A stretch of DNA of 64,000 bases from contig NZ_JADBGF010000001.1 of NCBI RefSeq assembly GCF_014873495.1, positions 62,001-126,000 on the forward strand. Direction: 5' to 3'. Source of the DNA: Streptomyces stelliscabiei (GTDB taxonomy: Bacteria; Actinomycetota; Actinomycetes; Streptomycetales; Streptomycetaceae). A model generated the notes under the pieces. That model had not been told where the DNA came from. It saw only the letters and a program-made list of their open reading frames with translations, and did not search any database. The position numbers were made by a program, and so were the translations under genes. This document shows positions 15,409 through 23,316 of this stretch, piece after piece (position 1 is the stretch's first letter; each line of letters starts with the position of its first letter).

Positions 15409-16958
15409 TGCCCCGCACTCCGCAGCTCCTGCACGAGATACTGGACCGAGCCGCCGACCGCGATCCGGAGTCGGCCGCACTGAGCTCACGCGATCGCGGC
15501 CTCACCTACCGGGAATTGGCCACCGCCACCACCGCCATGGCCGCCCGCCTGCGGCGCGAGGGCCTGCGGCGCGGCGACCGGATCATCGTCACCGCCTCCG
15601 ACGGCATCGCCATCGCCATCCTGGTCTACGCCGCCTCGCGTGTCGGCGCCGTCTTCAGCGTGCTCCACGAGCAAGTACGCGGCGGGCCGCTGGAACACGT
15701 CCTGCGCGACTGCGAGCCCGCGCTGCTGGTCTCCGACGACCTCGACGCCGGACGGACCGCCGCCGAACACGGCGTCCGCTCCCTCGTGCTCGACGAGCTC
15801 GTGCGCACGGCACTCGACGCGGACAGCGCCGAAGCCGCTCTCCCCGCCGGCCCGAACGCCCTAGGCGTGGACCCTGTCAGTCTGATCTACACCTCGGGCA
15901 CCACCTCCCTCCCCAAGGCCGTGGTCAGCACCCACCAGCAGGTGCTATTCGCCGCCACCGCGATCCAGGAGTGCCTGGAGTACCGCAGCGACGACGTCGT
16001 CTACTGCCCGCTCCCGCTCTCCTTCGACTACGGCCTCTACCAGATCTACCTCGCGGCCCTCAGCGGCGCCCGACTCCACCTGGCCACGGTCGCCGAGGTC
16101 GGCCCCCCGCTGCTGCGCAGCCTGGAGGAGGCGGGCGCCACCGTCCTGCCCTCCATGCCTTCCGTCTCGGACCGACTCGCCTGGCTGCTCAGCCGCAGCA
16201 GCGGGGGGCCGAGCCGCCTCCGCCTGCTCACCAACACTGGTGCGGCGCTCTCCGAGCCCACCATGACCGCGCTGCGCGCCGCCCTGCCCCACCTGCGCAT
16301 CCAGGTGATGTACGGCCTCACCGAGTGCAAGCGCACGGCGATCATGCCTCCCGACGGGGACCTGGACCACCCGGGCTCCTGCGGCCTGCCGCTGCCAGGC
16401 ACCGAGGTTTTCATCGTCGACGACGACGGAGAGCGGCTGCCGGCGGGAGAGATCGGCCAGATCGTCGTCCGCGGACCCAACGTCATGGCCGGGTACTGGC
16501 GCCGCCCCGAGCTGACCGACGAGCGCTTCCCGCGCACGGAGGGGTTGTTCCCCGAGCTGCACACCGGTGACTACGGCCGGCAGGACAAGGACGGCTACCT
16601 CTACTTCTCCGGCCGCAGGGACGACCTCTACAAGGAGCGCGGGTTCCGCCTCAGCACCACCGAGGTCGAGGCCGCCGCGACCCGGGTCGACGGAGTGACC
16701 TCTGCCGCCGTACTGCCTCCCGAGGGCAAGCGGACCGCGCTCCTCGCCGTCGTCGCGGACCTCACCGCCGGCCAGGTGCGCGAGGGCATGCGGGACCACA
16801 TCGAACCCTTCAAGATCCCGCGCCGCTGCGTCCGCCTCGACGCCCTGCCCACCAACGGCAACGGCAAGGTCGACCGCAAGAAGCTGGCCGCCTTGATCGA
16901 ACAGGACCCGTCCGCCTCGGTCACCCCAGAGGCCCTCCCAGCGCGCCTGGCCCGCTGA
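15408..16958 (+). CDS. AMP-forming acyl/aminoacyl ligase (ANL family)
   Basis: A 516-residue adenylating enzyme. It has the P-loop LIYTSGTTSLPKAV, the A5-type YGLTECKR, the A7 block LHTGDYGRQDKDG, the hinge SGRRDDLYKERGFR and the C-terminal Lys region TNGNGKVDRKK. It resembles ligases that sit next to LysA-type decarboxylases and free-standing ACPs rather than NRPS modules. It would activate a carboxylic or amino acid as AMP ester and load it onto the ACP. Specificity cannot be read safely. Its start overlaps the previous stop, with GAGGAGG as ribosome site. Confidence 0.87.
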   Translation: MPRTPQLLHEILDRAADRDPESAALSSRDRGLTYRELATATTAMAARLRREGLRRGDRIIVTASDGIAIAILVYAASRVGAVFSVLHEQVRGGPLEHVLRDCEPALLVSDDLDAGRTAAEHGVRSLVLDELVRTALDADSAEAALPAGPNALGVDPVSLIYTSGTTSLPKAVVSTHQQVLFAATAIQECLEYRSDDVVYCPLPLSFDYGLYQIYLAALSGARLHLATVAEVGPPLLRSLEEAGATVLPSMPSVSDRLAWLLSRSSGGPSRLRLLTNTGAALSEPTMTALRAALPHLRIQVMYGLTECKRTAIMPPDGDLDHPGSCGLPLPGTEVFIVDDDGERLPAGEIGQIVVRGPNVMAGYWRRPELTDERFPRTEGLFPELHTGDYGRQDKDGYLYFSGRRDDLYKERGFRLSTTEVEAAATRVDGVTSAAVLPPEGKRTALLAVVADLTAGQVREGMRDHIEPFKIPRRCVRLDALPTNGNGKVDRKKLAALIEQDPSASVTPEALPARLAR

Positions 16959-17018
16959 CCCCCGCACGCCCCACCAGAGCAACGCCCACAACCACCCGAC
17001 ACACGTGAGGAACTGACC

Positions 17019-17282
17019 ATGGACCGCCAGCACGTCGTCACCGCCCTCGAGAACGCCCTCACCGATGTCCTGGAGCGCCCCGTCACCGGTCTCACCGGCG
17101 ACGTGAAGCTCTTCGCCGACCTGCACCTGGACTCCACCACCATGCTCGAGATGCTCATGTTCCTCGAGGACTCCATCGGCCTGGCCGTCGACCCGGAGGA
17201 GCTGGACGCGGACGACTTCGTCTCCGTGGGCACCTTCACCGACTTCGTCCTCGCCACACAGGGCGAGCAGGTCGCGGCATGA
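17019..17282 (+). CDS. Acyl carrier protein
   Basis: An 87-residue free-standing ACP. The phosphopantetheine Ser39 lies in DLHLDSTTMLEML, followed by the acidic helix III region VDPEELDADDFVSV. It is strongly acidic, as usual. The stop overlaps the ectB start by ATGA, so ACP and EctB are translationally coupled. This is striking, since a canonical ectoine pathway uses no carrier protein. Its partners should be the upstream ligase and the AcpS domain, and perhaps the EctA-like acyltransferase. Confidence 0.92.
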   Translation: MDRQHVVTALENALTDVLERPVTGLTGDVKLFADLHLDSTTMLEMLMFLEDSIGLAVDPEELDADDFVSVGTFTDFVLATQGEQVAA

Positions 17283-18541
17283 CGCTCACTCAGCCCGACC
17301 TCAGCGTCTTCACGACCCTGGAGTCCGAGGTACGCAGCTACTGCCGCAGCTGGCCCACCGTGTTCAACCACGCGCAAGGTAGCCGGATCCACGACGAGGA
17401 CGGGCACGAATACCTCGACTTCTTCGCCGGGGCCGGTTCCCTCAACTACGGCCACAACAATCCCGTGCTCAAGCGCACTCTGCTCGACTACCTGGAGCAC
17501 GACGGCGTCACCCACGGGCTGGACATGTCCACCACGGCCAAGCGCGCGTTCCTCGAGTACTTCCAGAACACGGTGCTGCGCCCGCGGGACCTGCCCTACA
17601 AGGTCATGTTCCCGGGCCCGACCGGCACCAACGCCGTCGAGGCCGCCCTCAAGCTGGCACGCAAGGTCAAGGGCCGCGAGTCGATCGTGTCGTTCACGAA
17701 CGCCTTCCACGGCATGTCGCTCGGCTCGCTCGCCGTGACCGGCAACGCCTTCAAGCGGGCCGGCGCCGGCATCCCGCTGGTACACGGTACCCCCATGCCG
17801 TTCGACAACTACCTCGACGGCAGGACCCCGGACTTCATCTGGTTCGAGCGGCTCCTGGAGGACCAGGGCTCGGGCCTGAACCAGCCGGCCGCCGTCATCG
17901 TCGAGACGGTCCAGGGCGAGGGCGGCATCAACGTCGCCCGCGCCGAGTGGCTGCACGCCCTCGCCCAGCTCTGCCGCCGGCACGACATGCTGCTCATCGT
18001 CGACGACATCCAGATGGGCTGCGGCCGCACCGGCGCCTTCTTCTCCTTCGAGGAGGCGGGCATCACGCCGGACATCGTCACCGTCTCCAAGTCCATCAGC
18101 GGCTACGGACTGCCCATGTCGCTCTGCCTGTTCCGAGCGGAACTCGACGTGTGGGAGCCGGGCGAGCACAACGGCACCTTCCGCGGCAACAACCCGGCCT
18201 TCGTCACCGCGACCGCCGCCCTCAACACCTACTGGAGGGACGACACGCTGGAGCGCCAGACCCTGGCGCACGCCCAGACCATCGAGGCCGCGCTCCACGA
18301 CACCGCCGCGCACCACAGCGGATCGGCCTACCGCGGCCGCGGAATGGCCTGGGGCCTGGAGCTCGCCGACCCCTGGCACGCGGGGCGCGCCGCACGCCGC
18401 GCCTTCGAACTCGGGCTCCTCGTGGAGACCTCCGGGGCCCACGACGAGGTCTTGAAGCTGCTGCCCCCGCTCACCATCACCGCCGACGACCTCGACGAGG
18501 GACTGCGCACCGTGCAGCGCGCGGTCTACGAAACGGCGTGA
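17279..18541 (+). CDS. ectB: EctB: diaminobutyrate--2-oxoglutarate aminotransferase
   Basis: A 420-residue class-III PLP aminotransferase. The PLP lysine is Lys271 in VSKSISGYG. It has the EctB hallmarks FFAGAGSLNYGHNNP, DGVTHGLDM and MFPGPTGTNAVEAALK. Compared with Streptomyces ectoine-operon EctB proteins it is full length and looks canonical throughout. It converts L-aspartate-beta-semialdehyde and glutamate to L-2,4-diaminobutyrate, the first committed ectoine step. Here it follows an ACP gene and precedes the ectA-like gene, the reverse of the usual ectA-B-C order. Confidence 0.94.
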   Translation: MTLTQPDLSVFTTLESEVRSYCRSWPTVFNHAQGSRIHDEDGHEYLDFFAGAGSLNYGHNNPVLKRTLLDYLEHDGVTHGLDMSTTAKRAFLEYFQNTVLRPRDLPYKVMFPGPTGTNAVEAALKLARKVKGRESIVSFTNAFHGMSLGSLAVTGNAFKRAGAGIPLVHGTPMPFDNYLDGRTPDFIWFERLLEDQGSGLNQPAAVIVETVQGEGGINVARAEWLHALAQLCRRHDMLLIVDDIQMGCGRTGAFFSFEEAGITPDIVTVSKSISGYGLPMSLCLFRAELDVWEPGEHNGTFRGNNPAFVTATAALNTYWRDDTLERQTLAHAQTIEAALHDTAAHHSGSAYRGRGMAWGLELADPWHAGRAARRAFELGLLVETSGAHDEVLKLLPPLTITADDLDEGLRTVQRAVYETA

Positions 18542-18593
18542 CCGCTCCCGCCACCGCCATGAGAGACATACGAAAGAAAGGCCCCGACCCGAC

Positions 18594-19139
18594 ATGACGA
18601 TCACCATGCCCACTGCAGCCTCCACGGAGCCGAACACGGCCGAGAAGAAGCGGGCCGTCTTCCGCGCACCGGTCCCTCAGGACGGACCCGCCGTGTGGAA
18701 GATGGTCCAGGACACTCCCGGCCTGGACTCCAACAGCCTCTACTACTACTCGCTGTGGTTCCGGGACTTCACCGACGGCTCGCTGGTCGCGACGGTGGAC
18801 GACGAACTCGTCGGCTTCCTCACGGGCTACCGCCGCCCCGAGGAGCCCGAGACCTACTTCGTGTGGCAGACCGCCGTCAACCCGCGCCACGGCATCCCGT
18901 TCCTCGGCGTCAAGCTCTTCCAGGAGGCGGCCGACCAGCAGGTTGCCAACGGCGCCCGGTACGTCGAGGCCACTGTCTCCGCCGAGAACAAGGCGATCAT
19001 CATGGTGCTGAAGCAGTACGCGAAGAAGCACTTGGCCCCCGTCGAGACCCGCGTGCTCTTCCCCAGCTCCCTCTTCGCCGACAGCGAGGGCCACCACGAT
19101 GAGGTCCTGTACCGCATCGGCCCGCTGACCGCCGGCTGA
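18594..19139 (+). CDS. ectA: EctA-like diaminobutyrate acyltransferase lacking the CoA-binding motif
   Basis: A 181-residue GNAT protein clearly related to EctA: LDSNSLYYYSLW matches the substrate-binding LDxNSxYxY block, followed by GFLTGYRRPEEPET and FVWQTAVNP. The acetyl-CoA pyrophosphate loop is the anomaly. Where EctA has V-D-P-x-x-R-G-x-G-L-G, this protein has VNPRHGIPFLGVK, so the signature Arg and two Gly are lost (residues 100-103 read GIPF). The diaminobutyrate site appears kept. The acyl donor may therefore not be acetyl-CoA; an acyl-ACP from the genes upstream is a plausible alternative. Loss of activity cannot be excluded. Confidence 0.85.
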   Translation: MTITMPTAASTEPNTAEKKRAVFRAPVPQDGPAVWKMVQDTPGLDSNSLYYYSLWFRDFTDGSLVATVDDELVGFLTGYRRPEEPETYFVWQTAVNPRHGIPFLGVKLFQEAADQQVANGARYVEATVSAENKAIIMVLKQYAKKHLAPVETRVLFPSSLFADSEGHHDEVLYRIGPLTAG

Positions 19140-19199
19140 ACCGGGCCACCCGTCACTGGTCCGAGCAGCACCGCATCCGACGACCGGGAGCCGACCGCC

Positions 19200-20405
19200 A
19201 TGGCCACGCAACCCACGACACTGCACCTGGACATCAGCAACGCCCACTTCCGCATGGACTCCGAGGAGGTGCGGAAGGCACGAGACGCCCACTGGTACGC
19301 ACGTACGGATTGGGGCATCGCCGTCCTGCGCTACGAGGACAGCAGCGCCCTCCTGAAGAGCCCCCTGCTGACGCAAGGATCGGCCAAGTGGCCCGCTCAG
19401 CACGAGGTCGTCGAAGGACGCTTCGACGAGTGGTGGCAGAAGACCCTGCTGGTGCTGGAGGGCGGCGAGCACAACAGGATTCGCCGCCTGGTGAACCCCG
19501 CCTTCTCGCCTCGCCGGACAGCGCCCCTGCACGCGAAGTTCCAGGACCTGGCCGACGGCCTGGTGGACGAGTGGATCGAGGACGGGCGCACCGAGTTCGC
19601 GAGCCGGTTCGCCGCACCGTACGCGACCAGGATTCTGTGCGTGATGCTGGGCATCGACGAGAACGACTGGAAGAAGATCCACGAACTCGCCTCCACGATC
19701 GGCCTCGGCCTCGGCATCACCATCCAGGAGAACATCGCCCGGATCGACCAGGCCATCGTCGAGCTAACCGAGTACGCCGAGTCCCTGGTCCGCAGCCGCA
19801 GGGAGTCCCCCAAGGGCGACATCCTGAGCACCCTCGTGGACGCGAGGGACGAGGACGCGGGCAAGCTTTCCGACAAGGAGCTCATCAACCTCATCATCCT
19901 GTTGATCTTCGCGGGCATCGACACAACCCGGAACCAACTGGCCCTGAGCGTCGAGGCGTTCTCCAAGCAGCCCGATCAGTGGGAGAAGCTGGCATCGGAC
20001 CCCGAGCGCTACTCCGCCGCGGCGGTCGAGGAGGCGCTGCGCGTCAACCCGATCGGCCGCTGGATCTCGCGCGAAGCGGCGGAGACGTTCCAGTACAAGG
20101 AGCGCACGATCGAGAAGGGGACCACGCTCCACCTCTTCACCATGACATCGGCCACCGACCCGGCCGCGTTCGACGACCCTGACCACATCGACCTCGACGC
20201 CGAGCGCTCCCCGCACTTCGCGTTCGGCGGCGGACTGCACCACTGCCTTGGGCACTTCGTCGCCCGTGCGGACATCGGCGTGGCCCTCTCCACGCTGGCC
20301 ACGCGGCTGACCGACCTGCGCGTGGAGGAGAACGCCGAGTGGCTGCCCGACTCCGGCAACACCGGGGCGGTCGCGCTGCCCCTCACGTTCACCTCGCGTT
20401 CCTAG
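19200..20405 (+). CDS. Cytochrome P450
   Basis: A 401-residue soluble bacterial P450. The I-helix oxygen-activation motif reads FAGIDTTRNQ, the ExxR motif EEALR, and the heme loop FAFGGGLHHCLGH with ligand Cys349. It lies 60 bp after the ectA-like gene and is followed by its own ferredoxin and reductase, so it has a dedicated redox chain. It probably hydroxylates or otherwise oxidises the cluster product. A P450 is not part of any canonical ectoine pathway. Confidence 0.93.
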   Translation: MATQPTTLHLDISNAHFRMDSEEVRKARDAHWYARTDWGIAVLRYEDSSALLKSPLLTQGSAKWPAQHEVVEGRFDEWWQKTLLVLEGGEHNRIRRLVNPAFSPRRTAPLHAKFQDLADGLVDEWIEDGRTEFASRFAAPYATRILCVMLGIDENDWKKIHELASTIGLGLGITIQENIARIDQAIVELTEYAESLVRSRRESPKGDILSTLVDARDEDAGKLSDKELINLIILLIFAGIDTTRNQLALSVEAFSKQPDQWEKLASDPERYSAAAVEEALRVNPIGRWISREAAETFQYKERTIEKGTTLHLFTMTSATDPAAFDDPDHIDLDAERSPHFAFGGGLHHCLGHFVARADIGVALSTLATRLTDLRVEENAEWLPDSGNTGAVALPLTFTSRS

Positions 20406-20430
20406 ACCGCGCTTCCGATCGGAGGAGACC

Positions 20431-20628
20431 ATGAAGATCACTGTTGACGAGGTCAAGTGCCAGAACCACGGCCTGTGCGCCATCTCGGCGCCGGATCACT
20501 TCGAACTCGACGCCGACGGGAAGCTGGCGTACCAGGAGAGGTTCGACGAGGAAAGCCTCGACACGATCGAGGACGCCATCGACTCGTGCCCCTTGCAGGC
20601 GATCGTCATGGACCGTGACGCCGCATGA
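20431..20628 (+). CDS. [3Fe-4S]-type ferredoxin
   Basis: A 65-residue ferredoxin typical of Streptomyces P450 partners. Cluster ligands are in VKCQNHGLCAIS (C-x5-C) and DSCPLQAI. It is highly acidic. It has a strong ribosome site (GGAGACC), lies 25 bp after the P450, and overlaps the reductase start by ATGA. Confidence 0.93.
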   Translation: MKITVDEVKCQNHGLCAISAPDHFELDADGKLAYQERFDEESLDTIEDAIDSCPLQAIVMDRDAA

Positions 20629-21866
20629 CCGGCGCAGCGCCGCGCATCGGCATCGTAGGCTCCGGCATAGCCGGTCTGCGGGCGGCCCAATCGGTCCTCA
20701 CCTGCGAAACCGGTGCCAGGATCACCGTCTTCGGGGACGAGGCCCACCGCACGTACAGCCGGCCGGGTCTCACGAAGAAGCGTTACCCGCCGTCGGCCGA
20801 CCTCGGAGCGGCCATCACCGAGGACCTGAAGGTCCAGGGAGCCGAGACCAGCGCGCTCGACTGGCACCTCGGCACCCGCGTCGAGACGGCGGACCTGCGC
20901 GGCAGGGTCCTGCACCTGAGCACCGGCGGAACGTTCGCCTACGACGGCCTGGTAGTCGCCTCGGGAGTACGCCCGCGGACCGCCGCCCGCGACGACCAGG
21001 AGTGCGCCTCGCACGCGCACAGGACACTGCGCGGCCTGGACGACGCGCACTCCATCCACCGGGAGCTCCAAAGCAGAGAGGTGGTGACGATCGCGGGCGC
21101 CGGGTTCGTCGCGTGCGAACTGGCCTCGTTGGCCCAGGAGTACGGCTGCGACGTGGTCATGCTCGAAGCGATGAGGCACGGGCCCTTCGAGAACATCCTG
21201 GGCGAGGACGTCGCGCGAGCACTCGGACGCTGGGTCACCGCGAACGGCGTCACCCTGCTGACGGGCGAGGCGGCCAAGGAGCTCCTCTGCGACCGCTCGG
21301 GAAGACGCTCCGGAGGCGGACACCCGGCGTCGCCTCCCGGGGCGGCCTCCGAACGACCGCTCTTCATCGAGGCCATCGGCAGCGTTCCCAACGTGGAATG
21401 GCTGGACGGGAACGGCCTGGACCTGTCTGACGGGGTACGGGTCGACGAGTACATGCGCGTACTGGGGTGCGAGGGCGTTTTCGCAGCAGGCGACATCGCC
21501 CGCTATCCCGACCCGTGGGGCACAGGAAGGCAAACCCGCATAGAATTCTGGAAAAATGCGATCGACACCGGGAATATCGCCGGGAAAGCGCTGGCGTCGT
21601 CTCTGGGATACGGATCGAAGATGACCAGGATCGCATACTTCCCCAGCATGGCTACCGAAGTATTCGGACTTCGCATCCAGATCGCGGGGAACCCCAGGAA
21701 CGCGGACTCCATGGAGATCGTTCACGGCGACCTCGAACGCCCCGGTGACGGAGTCCTCGTCACATACCTGCAGGAGAGCGCGATCGTCGGAGCCGCCTAC
21801 CTGGACAAAGGGGCTAAGTTCAACCGCCTCTACATCGAGCTCCTGAAGTCGCTGAAAAAGCGCTAG
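20625..21866 (+). CDS. Ferredoxin reductase (FAD-dependent)
   Basis: A 413-residue pyridine-nucleotide-disulfide-type reductase. The FAD site is GIVGSGIAGLRAAQS, the NAD(P)H site VTIAGAGFVACELA, and the second FAD block GVFAAGDIARY. It passes electrons from NAD(P)H to the ferredoxin immediately upstream, completing the P450 chain. The overlapping start indicates coupled translation. The last ~130 residues form the usual C-terminal domain. Confidence 0.92.
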   Translation: MTGAAPRIGIVGSGIAGLRAAQSVLTCETGARITVFGDEAHRTYSRPGLTKKRYPPSADLGAAITEDLKVQGAETSALDWHLGTRVETADLRGRVLHLSTGGTFAYDGLVVASGVRPRTAARDDQECASHAHRTLRGLDDAHSIHRELQSREVVTIAGAGFVACELASLAQEYGCDVVMLEAMRHGPFENILGEDVARALGRWVTANGVTLLTGEAAKELLCDRSGRRSGGGHPASPPGAASERPLFIEAIGSVPNVEWLDGNGLDLSDGVRVDEYMRVLGCEGVFAAGDIARYPDPWGTGRQTRIEFWKNAIDTGNIAGKALASSLGYGSKMTRIAYFPSMATEVFGLRIQIAGNPRNADSMEIVHGDLERPGDGVLVTYLQESAIVGAAYLDKGAKFNRLYIELLKSLKKR

Positions 21867-21929
21867 CCCTATCGGCCTCACCTCATTTTTCATAGCGCCA
21901 AGAATTCGAGAACGATCAGGAGGAACATC

Positions 21930-22340
21930 ATGCAGGTTCGCAGGATTTCAGAGATCGAAGGCACTGACCGCGATGTCACGGCGGCGAGCGGCGCGTGGCG
22001 CAGCAAGCGCATCCTGCTGGCTTCGGACGGATTCGGGTACTCGGTTTCCGAGACCGTCGTGTACGCCGGAACCGAGACCGACATCTGCTACGCGAACCAC
22101 GTGGAAGCCGTCTTCTGCATCTCCGGGAAGATGATTCTGGTCGACCGCGACGAGAACGAGGAACACGTCATCACGCCCGGCACCCTCCACATCCTGGACG
22201 ACGCCGACAACCACACGATCAAGCCGATCGAGGACAGCACGTTCCTGTGCATCTTCACCCCGGCCCTCACCGGCCGTGAGGACCACGACGAGAACGGGGT
22301 CTATCCGCTGCTGACGGACGAGGCGGTGAAGGCCAAGTAG
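21930..22340 (+). CDS. ectC: EctC-like ectoine synthase with an altered metal ligand
   Basis: A 136-residue cupin with the ectoine-synthase signatures VYAGTETDICYANHVEAVFC and TGREDHDENGVYPLLT. The strong ribosome site AGGAGG lies upstream. EctC enzymes bind iron through Glu, Tyr and His (Glu57/Tyr85/His93 in the Paenibacillus enzyme). The matching positions here, with identical spacing, are Glu59, His87 (GTLHILD) and His95, so the Tyr ligand is replaced by His. EctC closes the tetrahydropyrimidine ring of N-gamma-acetyl-diaminobutyrate. The change may reflect another metal, another acyl group or altered chemistry. Confidence 0.9.
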   Translation: MQVRRISEIEGTDRDVTAASGAWRSKRILLASDGFGYSVSETVVYAGTETDICYANHVEAVFCISGKMILVDRDENEEHVITPGTLHILDDADNHTIKPIEDSTFLCIFTPALTGREDHDENGVYPLLTDEAVKAK

Positions 22341-22494
22341 GCCGCACCGCGGCCCCGCGCACTCCTGGAGTCCCCGCCAGGCCACTGGCGAAGAACTCGG
22401 CGTCACCGCGTCCGGGACGGCCACGGCGGCGGATAGCCCCACGACGGGCCGGGTAGGTGCGCACGATCACGGATCTGCCCGAAGGGAACCTACA

Positions 22495-23268
22495 GTGAAA
22501 GTCCTGTGGCTCACCGCCCACCCCGAACCCCGTTCTCTGAACGGCTCCTTGTACCGCGACGGTCTCCAACACCTCCTGGCCCAGGGGCACGAGGTGCGCA
22601 CCAGCGACCTGTACGCGATGAAGTTCGACCCGGTCGTCAGAGCCAGTGACTTCTCCCACCCCGACGGCGAGCGGCTCGTCGTCGGTAGCGCGGCCCAGCA
22701 GGCCTTCGAACAGGGTGCGCTGTCCCCTGACATCGCCGCCGAACACGACAAGTTGTCCTGGGCGGACACGCTCGTCGTCCAGTTCCCCTTGTGGTGGTAC
22801 GGAATGCCGGCCATCCTCAAGGGCTGGTTCGACCGCGTCTTCGTCGGCGGGTTCGCCTTCGGCGTCCGCGACGCCCGGGGGCACCAAGTGCGCTACGGCG
22901 AGGGGGCACTCACAGGCAAGCGTGCGATGGTCGTCGTCAGTGCCGGAGCTCGCGAAGCGAGCCTTGGCCCTCGCGGCATCAACGGTGAGCTCAACGACCT
23001 GCTCTTCCCACTCCAGCACGGCACGCTGTGGTACGCAGGGATCAAGGTCCTGCCCCCGCTGCTCGTCCACGGAGCCGACCGCATGGACGAAGCCGCATAC
23101 GCCTTCCACACGAACGTCCTGCGCCAGCGCCTCGAAAACCTACCCCACACCGGACCACTGCCGTTCCGCCACCAGAACGACGGCGACTACGACGAGGACC
23201 TGGTCCTGCGCCCCCAACTCAACCCGCACGCCACAGGGACCGCCGCCCACTACCGCACTGAGAGCTGA
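22495..23268 (+). CDS. NAD(P)H:quinone oxidoreductase-like flavoprotein
   Basis: A 257-residue flavodoxin-fold protein of the NQO/MdaB group. The start VLWLTAHPEPRSLNGSL forms the FMN/FAD phosphate site, and QFPLWWYGMPAILKGWFDRV is the conserved flavin/quinone block. GTG at 22495 follows GAAGGG. It is the last gene of the rightward run, 154 bp after ectC. It may reduce a quinone or an oxidised intermediate; a redox tailoring role is inferred from position. Confidence 0.85.
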   Translation: MKVLWLTAHPEPRSLNGSLYRDGLQHLLAQGHEVRTSDLYAMKFDPVVRASDFSHPDGERLVVGSAAQQAFEQGALSPDIAAEHDKLSWADTLVVQFPLWWYGMPAILKGWFDRVFVGGFAFGVRDARGHQVRYGEGALTGKRAMVVVSAGAREASLGPRGINGELNDLLFPLQHGTLWYAGIKVLPPLLVHGADRMDEAAYAFHTNVLRQRLENLPHTGPLPFRHQNDGDYDEDLVLRPQLNPHATGTAAHYRTES

Positions 23269-23289
23269 CCACGAGGCCGTCCTCGTCAG
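23265..23289 (+). terminator. Weak terminator after the biosynthetic run
   Basis: ACGAGG at 23271-23276 pairs with CCTCGT at 23281-23286, extended by CTG/CAG around a small bulge. It overlaps the stop codon of the flavoprotein gene and could end the operon transcript. Confidence 0.5.
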
Positions 23290-23316
23290 TCGCCGTCGGC
23301 TACGTAACCGAGAGCG

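Noticed and set aside
16628..18637. A 669-codon minus-strand open frame across the ligase, ACP and ectB genes
   Set aside because: It is antisense to three well-recognised genes and its Val/Gly/Arg-rich translation has no domain. Long antisense frames are expected at this GC content.
20496..21893. A 465-codon minus-strand frame opposite the ferredoxin and reductase genes
   Set aside because: Shadow of the reductase gene; no family blocks or ribosome site.
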